A stretch of DNA of 64,000 bases from Pasteurellaceae bacterium. GTDB lineage: Bacteria; Pseudomonadota; Gammaproteobacteria; Enterobacterales; Pasteurellaceae. The position numbers and the translations under genes were made by a program. Where the stretch lies: positions 1 to 64,000 of the forward strand of contig JAUNAB010000012.1 in NCBI GenBank assembly GCA_030527795.1, in the 5' to 3' direction. The notes beneath the pieces were generated by a model. It searched no databases and had not been told where the DNA came from. It worked only from the letters and a program-made list of their open reading frames with translations. This document shows, one piece after another, positions 42,360 to 52,800 of this stretch (positions are counted from its first letter, which is position 1; each line of letters starts with the position of its first letter).

Positions 42360-42629
42360 ATGGCAAAAGGACAATCATTACAAGATCCATATTTGAATGC
42401 ATTACGCCGTGAACGCATTCCTGTATCAATCTATTTAGTTAATGGAATTAAGCTACAAGGTCAAATTGAGTCATTTGATCAATTTGTTATTCTTCTTAAA
42501 AATACTGTTAACCAAATGGTATATAAGCACGCAATTTCAACCGTTGTGCCAGCACGTTCAGTGTCGCACCACAACAATAGCAATGCTTCACAAAATAGTG
42601 TTCAATCAGTAGATAGCACGGAAGAATAG
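42360..42629 (+). CDS. hfq: RNA chaperone Hfq
   Basis: A hexameric Sm-like protein that pairs small RNAs with mRNAs. The start [42 protein letters not shown] and the Sm2 motif YKHAIS are nearly identical to E. coli Hfq. The C-terminal tail is short (89 aa total) and rich in Ser/Asn. hflX, often next in gammaproteobacteria, is not present here. Confidence 0.98.
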
Positions 42630-42682
42630 TTGATATTAAACTTAGTCAAGTAGCCGTTGCATAAAAGCAAGCTAACCAAATT

Positions 42683-42722
42683 AAAATCCTTATAAGCTTC
42701 AATAACTTATAGGGATTTTTAT
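42683..42722 (+). terminator. Terminator after hfq
   Basis: AAAATCCTTATAAG and CTTATAGGGATTTTT pair over a short AT loop and end in a T run. Confidence 0.8.
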
Positions 42723-42844
42723 TATAACAAAATCCTATTGCGTTTTATAACTAGTAAAACCGTTAAAAACCAAGTACAATCTAGAAATCGTAGTTTTTTT
42801 AATCACAACAAGATGAGAATGAGTGAGGGTAAAATGAAAAAATT

Positions 42845-43471
42845 ATGCAAATTATGCGTTTATGCGTTTGGTTACTGGGCTTTGCTTTTTTGAGCATATT
42901 AATGATTTCTTGTTCTTCTAATTCTTCTAAAACATCGGAAAACGAGACTTTACGTGCTTTAATCTTTAGCCAAAATAAACTCTATGTCGTTGGCAGAATA
43001 CATGACTATGAATTTAACAACGAACAACAAGTAGCAGATTTTCAAAAATTCTTACAAAGCCCCTTCGCAAAACGAATATCAAAGGCAGAAGCGGATATAA
43101 CCATTGTCGAAAATAGCGAAGATGAAAATAACATACATGGCTGGTATGAGATTGAATTTGACCCAAATAAATTGACCACGGCAGAACGACATACATTAGT
43201 CAATGATTTTGCTTTCCATGATACAACATATCGTTTTGAAGTACCTGTGTTAGTTCGCAAGTATGCTTCAGAGGGCAAATTAGTCAAATTAACCAACCGC
43301 AATGAAATTTTACAAAAATCCTCACTGCCAACCCCATTAAACGTTAAAGTTGATTACGTCACTCATTCAACTTCAGCACAATCAGGCACTGATAAGATCA
43401 TGAATAAATTAGCCGAGCCAATTTTTAAGTGGATTTATGACCATGCCCCTAATCCTTACGATGACGATTAA
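42845..43471 (+). CDS. Lipoprotein of unknown function
   Basis: The protein has a type II signal (MQIMRLCVWLLGFAFLSILMISC) with lipobox MISC and a 185-aa soluble body, probably alpha/beta (ALIFSQNKLYVVGRIHDYEF; ADITIVENSEDENNIHGWYEIEF). No recognised domain. The start is ambiguous: the best-placed ATG with a purine-rich leader (42834) is in another frame and stops after 19 codons, while the lipoprotein frame starts at 42845 or 42854. It lies alone between the hfq terminator and another hairpin. Confidence 0.7.
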   Translation: MQIMRLCVWLLGFAFLSILMISCSSNSSKTSENETLRALIFSQNKLYVVGRIHDYEFNNEQQVADFQKFLQSPFAKRISKAEADITIVENSEDENNIHGWYEIEFDPNKLTTAERHTLVNDFAFHDTTYRFEVPVLVRKYASEGKLVKLTNRNEILQKSSLPTPLNVKVDYVTHSTSAQSGTDKIMNKLAEPIFKWIYDHAPNPYDDD

Positions 43472-43603
43472 AACATCCATATTTTTTGACCGCGGTGTAA
43501 ACGAAAATTGAGAAGAATATGGAATTAGCGATATATGGTTGGTTACTGAAATTAGCGGAAATGTAATGCCATACTGTTATGGCAAAGCATTTTAACATAA
43601 TAA

Positions 43604-43641
43604 AAATCCTCGTAAGATCATCAATATTACGAGGGTTTTAT
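43604..43641. terminator. Hairpin terminator downstream of the lipoprotein gene
   Basis: AAAATCCTCGTAA and TTACGAGGGTTTT pair across a short loop. The hairpin can act on both converging units. Confidence 0.7.
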
Positions 43642-43689
43642 TTTAACCATAAAAAATACGGAAATTTTTGACCGCGGTATTTGCGTTTT

Positions 43690-44439
43690 TTAATGCCGTA
43701 AACGTTGCAAAAAGGCTTTTGTTCGTTCGTGTTGTGGGTTTTCAAAAAGCTGTTTCGGTGACCCTTGTTCAACAATCACGCCACCGTCCATCACAACCAC
43801 TATATCAGCGACATCCAACGCAAATTTAATCTCGTGCGTGACCACAACCATCGTCCAGCCTTCTTGTGCCAATGCTTTCATTGTATCAAGCACATCTTGC
43901 ACTAATTCAGGATCAAGGGCAGAAGTGGGTTCATCAAACAACATTAATTCAGGTTGAATTGCCAACGCTCTCGCAATGCCAACCCGTTGCTGCTGACCGC
44001 CTGACAACTGGAAAGGATATAAATCCACTTTATCCGCTAAGCCGACTTTGCTGAGTAAAGCCAATGCTTCTGTTCGTGCCTGAGCAGGATCTTTGCCTTG
44101 CACATAAATCGGCCCTTCCATTACATTCTCTAACGCGGTTTTATGAGGAAATAAGTTATATTGCTGAAAAACCATTCCCGACTTACGGCGTAAGGCTAAA
44201 ATGGATTTTTTATTAGGATTAGCAGAAAAGTCAATGTCTAAAGGCGGAGTTGTTTCAAAGCTGATAACGCCTTGTTCTGGCAATTCTAACGCATTTAGAC
44301 AACGTAAAAATGTGGTTTTCCCTGAGCCTGAAGGGCCGAGAATAACCACGACTTCACCTTTGTTAATGGTAAGATCAATGCCACGTAAAATTACATTATC
44401 GCCAAAGGCTTTGTGAATATTTTTAATTTTAATCATCAA
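43690..44439 (-). CDS. Polar amino-acid (probably cystine) ABC transporter ATPase
   Basis: A 249-aa ABC ATPase of the His/Glu/cystine (PAAT) type: Walker A GPSGSGKTT (about 35-43), Q-loop MVFQQYNLFPHKT, signature LSGGQQQRVGIARAL, Walker B LMLFDEPTSALDPE and switch His VVTHE. It resembles E. coli TcyN (YecC) and GlnQ; the neighbouring FliY-like binding protein favours cystine. It is the last gene of the three-gene leftward operon, followed by an ACCGCGGT element. Confidence 0.9.
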   Translation of the reverse strand: MMIKIKNIHKAFGDNVILRGIDLTINKGEVVVILGPSGSGKTTFLRCLNALELPEQGVISFETTPPLDIDFSANPNKKSILALRRKSGMVFQQYNLFPHKTALENVMEGPIYVQGKDPAQARTEALALLSKVGLADKVDLYPFQLSGGQQQRVGIARALAIQPELMLFDEPTSALDPELVQDVLDTMKALAQEGWTMVVVTHEIKFALDVADIVVVMDGGVIVEQGSPKQLFENPQHERTKAFLQRLRH

Positions 44440-44450
44440 GCTACCCTTTT

Positions 44451-45194
44451 CTAACGTGCAACATAACGTTCAAGCCGTTTTTCAATTCGAGCTTGAATAA
44501 TAAATAAAATCCAACAAAAGCCCCAATAAACTAAACCAACTTCAATATACACGGGTAAGAAATCATAGGACATATTCGCCATTTGTTGAGCAACACGGAA
44601 CATTTCAGTTACCGTCACCACAGACGCTAACGACGTATCTTTGATTAAACTAATGAAGGTATTGCTCAATGGCGGCACAGCAATACGAAACGCTTGCGGA
44701 AAAATAATCCGACGAAACGTTTGCATATAGGTCATTCCAATCGTGTAGCCCGCTTCCCATTGCCCCTTTGGCACAGATGAAATAGCCGCTCTTACTGTTT
44801 CAGACGCATAAGCACCAATATTTAACGAAAAGCCAATAATCGCTGCGGGGATCGGATCAATGAAAATATCTAATGCAGGCAAACCATAAAAGACAATAGA
44901 GATTTGCACAAGCATTGGCGTACCGCGGATCATTGCGATATAGAGCCGAACAATTTGCAATACCACTTTATGCCATAGCCTTTCTGCAGGGGTAATCCGT
45001 AACAATGCAACCAATACCGCAATGATCATACCGATCACAAAAGACGCTATCGCTAAAGGAATAGATACCATCACCCCTGCTTTTACCATCGGCCAAAAAG
45101 CATTAATAACCAACTCGGCTCGCTCGTTGGTCATAAATGGAAGTGAAGCTAACAGATTATTTAACACTGATATCTCTACCAAAGAATTGTTCAC
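44451..45194 (-). CDS. Polar amino-acid (probably cystine) ABC transporter permease
   Basis: An inner-membrane permease with about five membrane segments and the PAAT permease motif GAYASETVRAAISSVPKGQWEAG (EAA loop that docks the ATPase). The annotated GTG start overlaps the binding-protein gene by 38 bp; an internal Met (MTNERAEL, position 45134) is an alternative start without overlap, and neither has a strong ribosome binding site. It is similar to E. coli TcyL (YecS). Confidence 0.9.
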   Translation of the reverse strand: MNNSLVEISVLNNLLASLPFMTNERAELVINAFWPMVKAGVMVSIPLAIASFVIGMIIAVLVALLRITPAERLWHKVVLQIVRLYIAMIRGTPMLVQISIVFYGLPALDIFIDPIPAAIIGFSLNIGAYASETVRAAISSVPKGQWEAGYTIGMTYMQTFRRIIFPQAFRIAVPPLSNTFISLIKDTSLASVVTVTEMFRVAQQMANMSYDFLPVYIEVGLVYWGFCWILFIIQARIEKRLERYVAR

Positions 45195-45933
45195 CTAATT
45201 TCTTTAACGTGCCATCATTACGCAATGCCACAACAGCTTCGTTAATTTTTGCAAGTGCCTCATCATTGCCTTTATTAGCAACAAAACCTACCCCGACTTT
45301 ATCGCTTGATTCCCACACTGCTTTCAAACCTGATCGTGGATTTTTCTTCAAATAATCCAGTAATGCCAAGCTGTCATTAAAGGTTACATCCGCACGTTTA
45401 TCTTGGATCAATTTTAAACTTTGTGCCATTCCATCACTCGGAATAATTTGTGCACCATATTTAACCGCTTGTTCACCATAGTTTGAACTTAAGGTCTGTG
45501 CCGCTTTTAACCCTTTGACATCTTCCACTTTATTTACGCGTGATTCATCATTACGTGCCACTAGCATTGCCCCAGACCAACTATAATTTTCTGATTTATC
45601 AAAAGTTGCACGGCGTTCAGGCGTGGTCAACCCTACTTGGTTTGCCACTAAATCAAATCGCCCTGCTTTTAAACCCGCAAGCATTGCATCCCAATTTGTT
45701 TCTTTGAAATCAACGGTTACTCCTAGTTTTTCCGCCACCGCACGCGTAACTTCTACATCATATCCCGTTAATTTACCGCTCGCATCGTGATAAGTGAAAG
45801 GAGCATAAGTCCCTTCCGTGCCGACTGAAATCGTACCGTGGTGATTGATACGATCAATTAAATTCTCTGCTGCATTTGCTTGTACGGCAACCGCAAACGC
45901 GGTTAAACCGATTGATACCATTTTTTTCAACAT
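45157..45933 (-). CDS. Amino-acid (probably cystine) ABC transporter substrate-binding protein
   Basis: A periplasmic binding protein of the SBP_bac_3 family. Starting at the ATG at 45933 (ribosome binding site AAGGAAA) gives a Sec signal (MLKKMVSIGLTAFAVAVQANA). The family start GTISVGTEGTYAPFTYHDASGKLTGYDVEV is close to E. coli FliY (TcyJ). The first gene of a binding protein-permease-ATPase operon for import of a polar amino acid, most likely cystine. Confidence 0.88.
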   Translation of the reverse strand: MLKKMVSIGLTAFAVAVQANAAENLIDRINHHGTISVGTEGTYAPFTYHDASGKLTGYDVEVTRAVAEKLGVTVDFKETNWDAMLAGLKAGRFDLVANQVGLTTPERRATFDKSENYSWSGAMLVARNDESRVNKVEDVKGLKAAQTLSSNYGEQAVKYGAQIIPSDGMAQSLKLIQDKRADVTFNDSLALLDYLKKNPRSGLKAVWESSDKVGVGFVANKGNDEALAKINEAVVALRNDGTLKKLGEQFFGRDISVK

Positions 45934-46057
45934 ATTAATTTCCTTTTTTATACAGAAAAGTGATGTTTGACATTGTACAAAAAATTTGATCTGAGCCAAA
46001 TAACTTTCTGTTATATGTTATGAAAAAACCACAATTTGAGATGATTTCGCTTATCGG

Positions 46058-47642
46058 TTGCTTAAGTTTATACTGACTCAAATTTGCACCCAAATCAACG
46101 CAAGTGATTATAAATATATTGTGCTTGGCTTAATCTTTTTAAAATACCTTTCCGATTCCTTTGATCAATTCCGCATTCAATTAAAGCAGAACTTACAAGA
46201 TCCTCATTCGCCGATTTATTTAGATCCCGCTTATAGCGATGACTATCAAACCGAACTCAATGCTGAATTAGAAGATCGCGATCATTATACCGCTGAGAAT
46301 ATCGTTTTTGTGCCAGTTCAAGCCCGTTGGGAAACCTTGAAAAATTGTGCCGCATTGCAAAGCTCATTTAACTTACCTGACGGCACCACATTCCATTCTT
46401 TAAATGAAGTGATTGATAATTCCCTTGAAACCATTGAAAACAGCAATCCGAAGTTGAAAGGAGCATTAGAAAAAATTGGACGCTACAATTTAAGCAACGA
46501 TTCATTGCGAGGCTTAATTATCACTTTTTCAGATACCAACTTTTATAATCCTATTTATCAAGGAGTAGAAATCAATTTAAGTGTCAAAGATATTCTCGGC
46601 CACGTTTATGAATATTTTCTCGGTGAATTTGCCCGTGCGGAAGGCAAACGGGGTGGCGAATTCTTTACGCCAAAATCCATTGTCGGCTTAATTGTTGAGA
46701 TTTTACAACCTTACTCAGGGCGAATTTACGACCCTGCAATGGGTGCGGGTGGCTTTTTTGTGCAAACCGAAAAATTTATTAAAGCCCATCACAAAAACAC
46801 AGAACAAATTATTTGCTACGGACAAGAATATAATCCGACCACTTGGAAACTTGCTACAATGAATATGGTTTTGCGTAATCTCAGTTTTGATTTTGGGCAA
46901 CGCAATGCCGACACCTTCACAAACAACCAACATCCGCATTTACGTACCGATTTTATTATGGCGAATCCACCATTTAATGTAAAAGAATGGTGGAATGATA
47001 GCTTAACAGATGATCCACGTTGGCAATTTGGCACACCGCCCGAAGGCAATGCAAACTTTGCTTGGATCCAACATATGATTTATCACCTTTCACCAAAGGT
47101 GAAAAATCGGCTTAGTGTTGGCAAATGGTTCAATGTCAAGTAATACGAAAAACGAAGGCGAGATTCGCAAAGCTATTGTGCAAGCTGATTTAGTGGAAAT
47201 GATGATAGCGTTGCCCGCTCAACTTTTCACTAATGTGCAGATTCCCGCTTGCATTTGGATCATCAATAAAAATAAAACTCGTCAAGGAGAAGTCCTATTT
47301 TTAGATGCTCGCCAAATCGGTTATATGAAAGATCGCACCTTACGTGATTTTAGCCCTGACGATATAAGCAAAATCGTCCAAACTTACCAACAATGGCAAC
47401 AAAATGAGAATTATCAAAATGTCCCTGCTTATTGTTACTCTGCTACGCTAGATGAAATTGCTGACAATGATTTTGTATTAACACCTGGACGTTATGTAGG
47501 TGCAGCTGAATTAGAAGATGATGGCGTGCCTTTTGCCGAGAAAATGGAAAATTTGACCGCGAGTTTAAGAGAACAATTTAAACAAAGTGCGGAATTGGAA
47601 CAAAAGATTAAATTAAGTTTGGGGGAGTTAGGATATGAGTAA
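46058..47642 (+). pseudogene. hsdM: Type I restriction-modification DNA methyltransferase subunit, frameshifted
   Basis: HsdM makes N6-methyladenine with HsdS. The first part (46058-47143) has QINASDYKYIVLGLIFLKYLSDSF, GEFFTPKSIVGLI, the SAM motif DPAMGAGGFF and the catalytic NPPF (MANPPFNVKEWW). After HLSPKVKN the frame breaks, and the second part resumes VLANGSMSSNTKNEGEIRKAIV (from 47115) to the end. Removing one A from the A5 run at 47102-47106 joins them as SPKVKIGLVLANGSMSS. The 5' end is also odd: it starts from a TTG with no ribosome binding site, and its first dozen residues do not look like HsdM. Either a real decayed gene or, for the frameshift, a sequencing error. The gene overlaps hsdS by a few bases. 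Confidence 0.85.
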
Positions 47643-48924
47643 ACTAGAAAATTACATTTTCTTCAGTAATGGAAAAACTTCACCAACAAAAAATAGCAAT
47701 GGGAAATATCCAATATTCGGCTCAAATGGAATTATTGGTTATTCTGATAAATACAATACTGATTCTGCAATTATTATTGGACGGGTTGGGGCTTATTGCG
47801 GAAGTTTATATTATTCGGAAAAACCTTGTTGGGTGACGGATAACGCAATAATTGCAAAAGTCAAAAATAAAGATGAAAGTTTATTTTGGTTTTATTATTT
47901 AAAAACTAAAAAACTGAATAATATGCAAGTAGGAACAGGACAACCATTATTAAATCAGTCTATATTAAAATCTATACAAGTACTTCTTCCTAAAAATATA
48001 GATAAAATCCACATTGGTAATCAACTAAATGATTTAGACAAAAAAATAGATCTCAACACCCAAATCAACCAGACCCTAGAACAAATTGCACAGGCAATTT
48101 TTAAAAGTTGGTTTATTGATTTTGATCCCGTTCGGGCAAAAGCCGATGCAATCGCACAAGGTTTAAACCTTGAACAAACTAATCTTTCAGCAATGGAAAT
48201 CATCAGCGGTAAAAATCAATCTGAATTAGCCTTGATGAAAACCAAACAAGCAGATAAATTTCAATCTTTATACGATCTCGCTAATGCTTTTCCTTGTGAA
48301 TTTGAAGTGATTGATGATGTAGAAGTTCCGAAGGGGTGGAGTGTAAAAAGAATTTGCGATATTGCAGAAATTATCAAAGGAAAATCTTATAAAAGTTCAG
48401 AATTACAACCCTCAAAAACTGCGTTGGTTACATTAAAATCATTTAATCGAGGTGGTGGATATAGATTAGATGGGCTAAAAGAATTTATAGGAAAATATAA
48501 ACCAGAACAAGAAGTATTTCCAGGAGATCTTATTGTAGCCTATACAGATGTAACACAAAATGCGGATATAATAGGCAAACCTGCTATGGTAATGGAAGAT
48601 AGTGACTATGAACATTTAGTTATTTCATTAGATGTAGGCGTTGTTAGACCTAATAATCAAAATTTAAAATATTTCCTATATTGTTTAACAAGAGAAATTG
48701 ATTTCCAAAATCACACAAAATCATTTACTACAGGAACAACTGTATTACATTTAGGTAAAGATGCTATTCCTAGTTATCAATTTGTTCACCCCGATAATGT
48801 TATATTAGACAATTTCTCAAACATAGCAGAATCTATTTTTGAAAAAACAAATATAAATATTGTAGAAAATAAAAATCTATCTAAAACAAGAGATAGCTTA
48901 TTACCAAAACTACTAAAAGGATAG
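47635..48924 (+). CDS. hsdS: Type I restriction-modification specificity subunit
   Basis: HsdS selects the bipartite DNA target. The 429-aa protein has two target-recognition domains: TRD1 (about 1-125, SNGKTSPTKNSNGKYPIFGSNGIIGYS) and TRD2 (about 225-405). They are separated by the conserved helical spacer LDKKIDLNTQINQTLEQIAQAIFKSWFIDFDPVRAKADAIAQG, with the second helical repeat at the C-terminus. The reading frame is complete. A+T content is high compared with the flanking chromosome, as usual for exchanged specificity genes. Confidence 0.93.
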   Translation: MSKLENYIFFSNGKTSPTKNSNGKYPIFGSNGIIGYSDKYNTDSAIIIGRVGAYCGSLYYSEKPCWVTDNAIIAKVKNKDESLFWFYYLKTKKLNNMQVGTGQPLLNQSILKSIQVLLPKNIDKIHIGNQLNDLDKKIDLNTQINQTLEQIAQAIFKSWFIDFDPVRAKADAIAQGLNLEQTNLSAMEIISGKNQSELALMKTKQADKFQSLYDLANAFPCEFEVIDDVEVPKGWSVKRICDIAEIIKGKSYKSSELQPSKTALVTLKSFNRGGGYRLDGLKEFIGKYKPEQEVFPGDLIVAYTDVTQNADIIGKPAMVMEDSDYEHLVISLDVGVVRPNNQNLKYFLYCLTREIDFQNHTKSFTTGTTVLHLGKDAIPSYQFVHPDNVILDNFSNIAESIFEKTNINIVENKNLSKTRDSLLPKLLKG

Positions 48925-48932
48925 TTAATATC

Positions 48933-49823
48933 ATGACAAAAGATATAAATGAAATAAAAAATCAATTAATTAGCAATGCTATTATATCCATACAAATCGG
49001 AGTAGAAGATTACACTCAATCAATACAAGATAGCAAAAGAACAATTTCATCAATTAGAAATATAACATCAGGACTATTACTAACATATAAATATTATCTA
49101 CTATTAAATGGAAGTAAAGAAGATCCCTTTATTTTAATTTCTGCAGAAAAGAATAGAAAACCATCCTGCTTACCTAAAAAAACAGTCAATGTATTACAAA
49201 TAATAGATAGGCTTTCTCAACTAAAAGTAACTATAGAAAAAGATAGAATCCATAATCGGACAAATGCTAGAAATATGATTGAGCACTTCTTCAACTATGC
49301 AAAAGTAGATATAAACTCTGTGATATACGATTCATTTATTCTATTTACTGATTTCTATAGTAATTATTTAGAAACTATTTTAGGAAATCTAAAGGAGAGA
49401 TTAGGAGAAAATGTATATAATACTCTGATGAAAAATAAATTAGTATTAGAACAACGAAAAAACTTTTGTAACAAAACATTTCCAACTTTAGAACTTAATT
49501 ATCCGAATGATGATATAGAAGATGAAATATTTACTAATGGTTTTTGCTCAGAATGTAGCTCTATATTATTAAAATATCATTCGGGTGTTTATCCAGATTT
49601 ATCCATTGAATGTGACTATTGTGGGCATATTCAAGATATTTATGAAATATTTGGAATTACACATCATAGTATTCTTAATGGAGATGGGCCAACAGAATGT
49701 TATGAATGTGGATTTTTCTCATGTATTAATGGAATATGCTTTGAATGTGGATACTCTCATGATGAGGATCGAGATTATGAATCAGAAAGAAATATATTAC
49801 GACTTATGGAAAAAAATGATTAA
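48933..49823 (+). CDS. HEPN-like/zinc-ribbon protein inside the hsd operon
   Basis: An intact 296-aa gene lying 8 bp after hsdS and 31 bp before hsdR. The N-terminal half is helical (DINEIKNQLISNAIISIQIGVEDYTQ; IRNITSGLLLTYKYYLLL) and contains R113-N-M-I-E-H118, which fits the R-x4-H catalytic motif of HEPN ribonuclease-type domains. The C-terminal third has at least three Cys pairs (CSEC 205-208, CDYC 227-230, CYEC 256-259) and CFEC (269-272), indicating zinc ribbons. Similar hypothetical proteins beginning with this helical region and carrying an R-N-x-I-E-H motif exist in other bacteria, to my recollection; no function is established. An accessory defence role is inference from position and motif. 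Confidence 0.7.
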   Translation: MTKDINEIKNQLISNAIISIQIGVEDYTQSIQDSKRTISSIRNITSGLLLTYKYYLLLNGSKEDPFILISAEKNRKPSCLPKKTVNVLQIIDRLSQLKVTIEKDRIHNRTNARNMIEHFFNYAKVDINSVIYDSFILFTDFYSNYLETILGNLKERLGENVYNTLMKNKLVLEQRKNFCNKTFPTLELNYPNDDIEDEIFTNGFCSECSSILLKYHSGVYPDLSIECDYCGHIQDIYEIFGITHHSILNGDGPTECYECGFFSCINGICFECGYSHDEDRDYESERNILRLMEKND

Positions 49824-49854
49824 TTAATACTTAGACAAGAAAGAAATCAAGAAA

Positions 49855-52800
49855 ATGCCCTACAACGAAAATCAAATAGAACAATCTTGCCTACAATGGT
49901 TTCAAGATATTCGTTGGCAATATCAATTCGGCAAGGATCATAATAATTTAGTGGATCCAAATTGGCGTGAAAATCCTGAGCAAGTGGTGTTAAAGCCGTT
50001 ATTACGTGAAGCCATCGCTCGCCTAAATCCAAATTTTCCCGTTTCAGCGGTAGATGAAGTGGTTAAAAACTTAAGCCGTTTTGACCGCGGTAGTTTGGTG
50101 GAACGCAATCATCAATTTCATCAATCTTTACGCCAAGGCATGCGAGTCAAATATTTAGCCAACGGGCAGGAAAAAAATGTGTCCGCTCGTGTGGTGGATT
50201 TTGACAATCCTGATAACAATCATTTTTTAGTGGTGAATCAATTCAAAATAAAAGGCGAAAAATGTAACCGTATTCCTGATGTGGTTTGTTTTATAAACGG
50301 TTTGCCGATTGCGGTACTTGAATTAAAAAATCCGTTTAATGAAAATGTGGATCTCGGCGATGCCTATAATCAACTGCAAACTTATAAAGATGAAATCCGC
50401 GAATTATTTATCTTTAATGAAGCCTTGATTATCAGTAATGGGAGTTTAGCTAGAATAGGTTCATTAACTGCGAATATGGGGCGTTTTATGCCTTGGCGGG
50501 TAGAAAAAAGAAGGATGATTCACCACATTGGGATTGGGAATTAGAAACCTTAGTGCGTAGTTTTTTCCACCCGACTCTGCTATTAGATTATTTGCAGTTT
50601 TTCGTGCAATTTGAAGAAGATAACGGCAAATTAATTAAGAAAATTGCGGCTTATCATCAATTTAATGCGGTACGTGAAGCAGTTCGTTGCACTATTACCG
50701 CAAGTGGTATCAATAGCGATTTAGCCGAGCCACGAGCCGATTATGCGAATCGGGTAAAATTTGGTTCAAAACAAGCGGGTGTGATTTGGCATACTCAAGG
50801 TTCAGGAAAAAGCCTTTCAATGCTTTGTTATAGTGCAAAATTGATTGCTCAACCTGAAATGAAAAATCCAACTATTGTTGTGGTTACCGATAGAAATGAT
50901 TTAGACGGACAACTTTATCAAACCTTTTGTAAAGGGCAAGAATTGCTTGGACAAATGCCGATTCAAGCAGAAAGCCGTGAAGCATTACGCACGGAATTAG
51001 CCAAACGTGATGCAGGTGGTATTATTTTCACTACCATTCAAAAATTCGGCTTAAAAGAAGATGAAATTGCTCATCTTGTGTTAAATCAACGGCATAATAT
51101 TGTAGTCATTGCCGATGAAGCTCATCGTACACAATATGGTTTTCAAGGGAAATATAATAATGAAGGCATAATGAAGTTTGGATTTGCCAAATATTTACGT
51201 GACGCCTTACCTAACGCAAGTTTTATCGGGTTTACAGGTACACCAATTAGCTTGGAAGATAAAGATACCCGAGCGGTTTTTGGGGATTATGTTTCTATTT
51301 ATGATATTCAAGACGCGGTCAATGACGGTGCAACCGTGCCTATTTATTATGAGCCTCGCTTAATTCGTTTAGATATGAGTAATAATGCCGAACAAATCTT
51401 AAACGAAATGGCACAATTAGTTGATGATGACGATGACAGCGAAAAAACCAAATCCGCTGTAATGAAAATGGAAAATATTCTTGGCACCGAACAGCGTATT
51501 GCTGAAATTGCGAAAGATATTATTCAACATTATGAACAACGCAATCAGTTAATGGATGGCAAAGCGATGGTTGTCGCATTAAGTCGTGCATTATGCGTGA
51601 AATTGTACAATGCGATTATTGCGTTACGTCCAGAATGGCATTCTTCCGATCCCAATCAAGGTGCAATAAAAATTATTATGACGGCGAATGCGAATGATCC
51701 TGCAGATTGGCAACAGCATAATTACAGCACGCAAAATAAAAAAGTGATTGAACGCCGTTTTAAAGATCCTGATGATAACTTACGTATTGTGATTGTGCGT
51801 GATATGTGGCTGACTGGATTTGATGTGCCTTGTTTACATACAATGTATATTGACAAGCCAATGCAAGGGCATAATTTAATGCAGGCTATTGCGCGAGTTA
51901 ATCGGGTTTATCCAAGTAAATCAAAAGAAAACGGCGGATTAATCGTTTCTTATTTGCCTTTAGATACTCAGTTAAAAGAAGCTTTAAAAACTTATACTGA
52001 TGCTAAAGGTCGGGGGGAAATGGCCCTTGATATACATAAGGCATTTGATATTTTGCAAGAAAATCTCGGCAAATTGGAACAAATTCTCAATACGCCAGCG
52101 AAAAAAGGTCTGCAAGTTGTTCGTTGTCAATGGCAAGATTTTGAGCAAAATCCATTGCTTGCGATGAAAAATGCAGTAGAACATATTCTCAGCTTAGCAA
52201 TTGAAGATCAAAAACGAATTGAAGAAGAAAAACATTACGCTAAAAATAATAAGTTGATCTATCGCCCACGCCGTAATGTCAAACTGAAATTTTGTGATTA
52301 TGCACTTGCTGCTCTGCATGCTTACGGTTTATGTAGCACATTACCTGAAGCTCAAGCATTCCAACATAAAGTCGCATTTTTTAATGCGATTAAACCGTTG
52401 TTATCGCAACATAAAAATGGACAATCGGGTAAACAAGAACGTGAACAGCTGAAAAAAATGTTGAATAATGCGGTGATCCCGACGGGCATTGCGGATATAT
52501 TTTCACTGACAGGCTTGAATGTGGATAAAATTGAAGTGTCTTTGATGTCTGCCCAATTTTTAGATTCTGTTGCGGAAACACCTTATCCACATACCGCAAC
52601 TAGCGTGCTAGAAAAACTGATTAATGATGAGATCCGTTCCAAATTAGCATTAAATGAAGCCAAAAGCCGTGATTTTAAAGAAAGATTGGAAGCGGTATTA
52701 GGACGTTACAATAGCAATATTGATACAGTGCGTGAAATTATCAAAGCCTTGATTGAATTAGCCGAAGAATTACACGCCACCATTCAACGAGGTAACCAAC

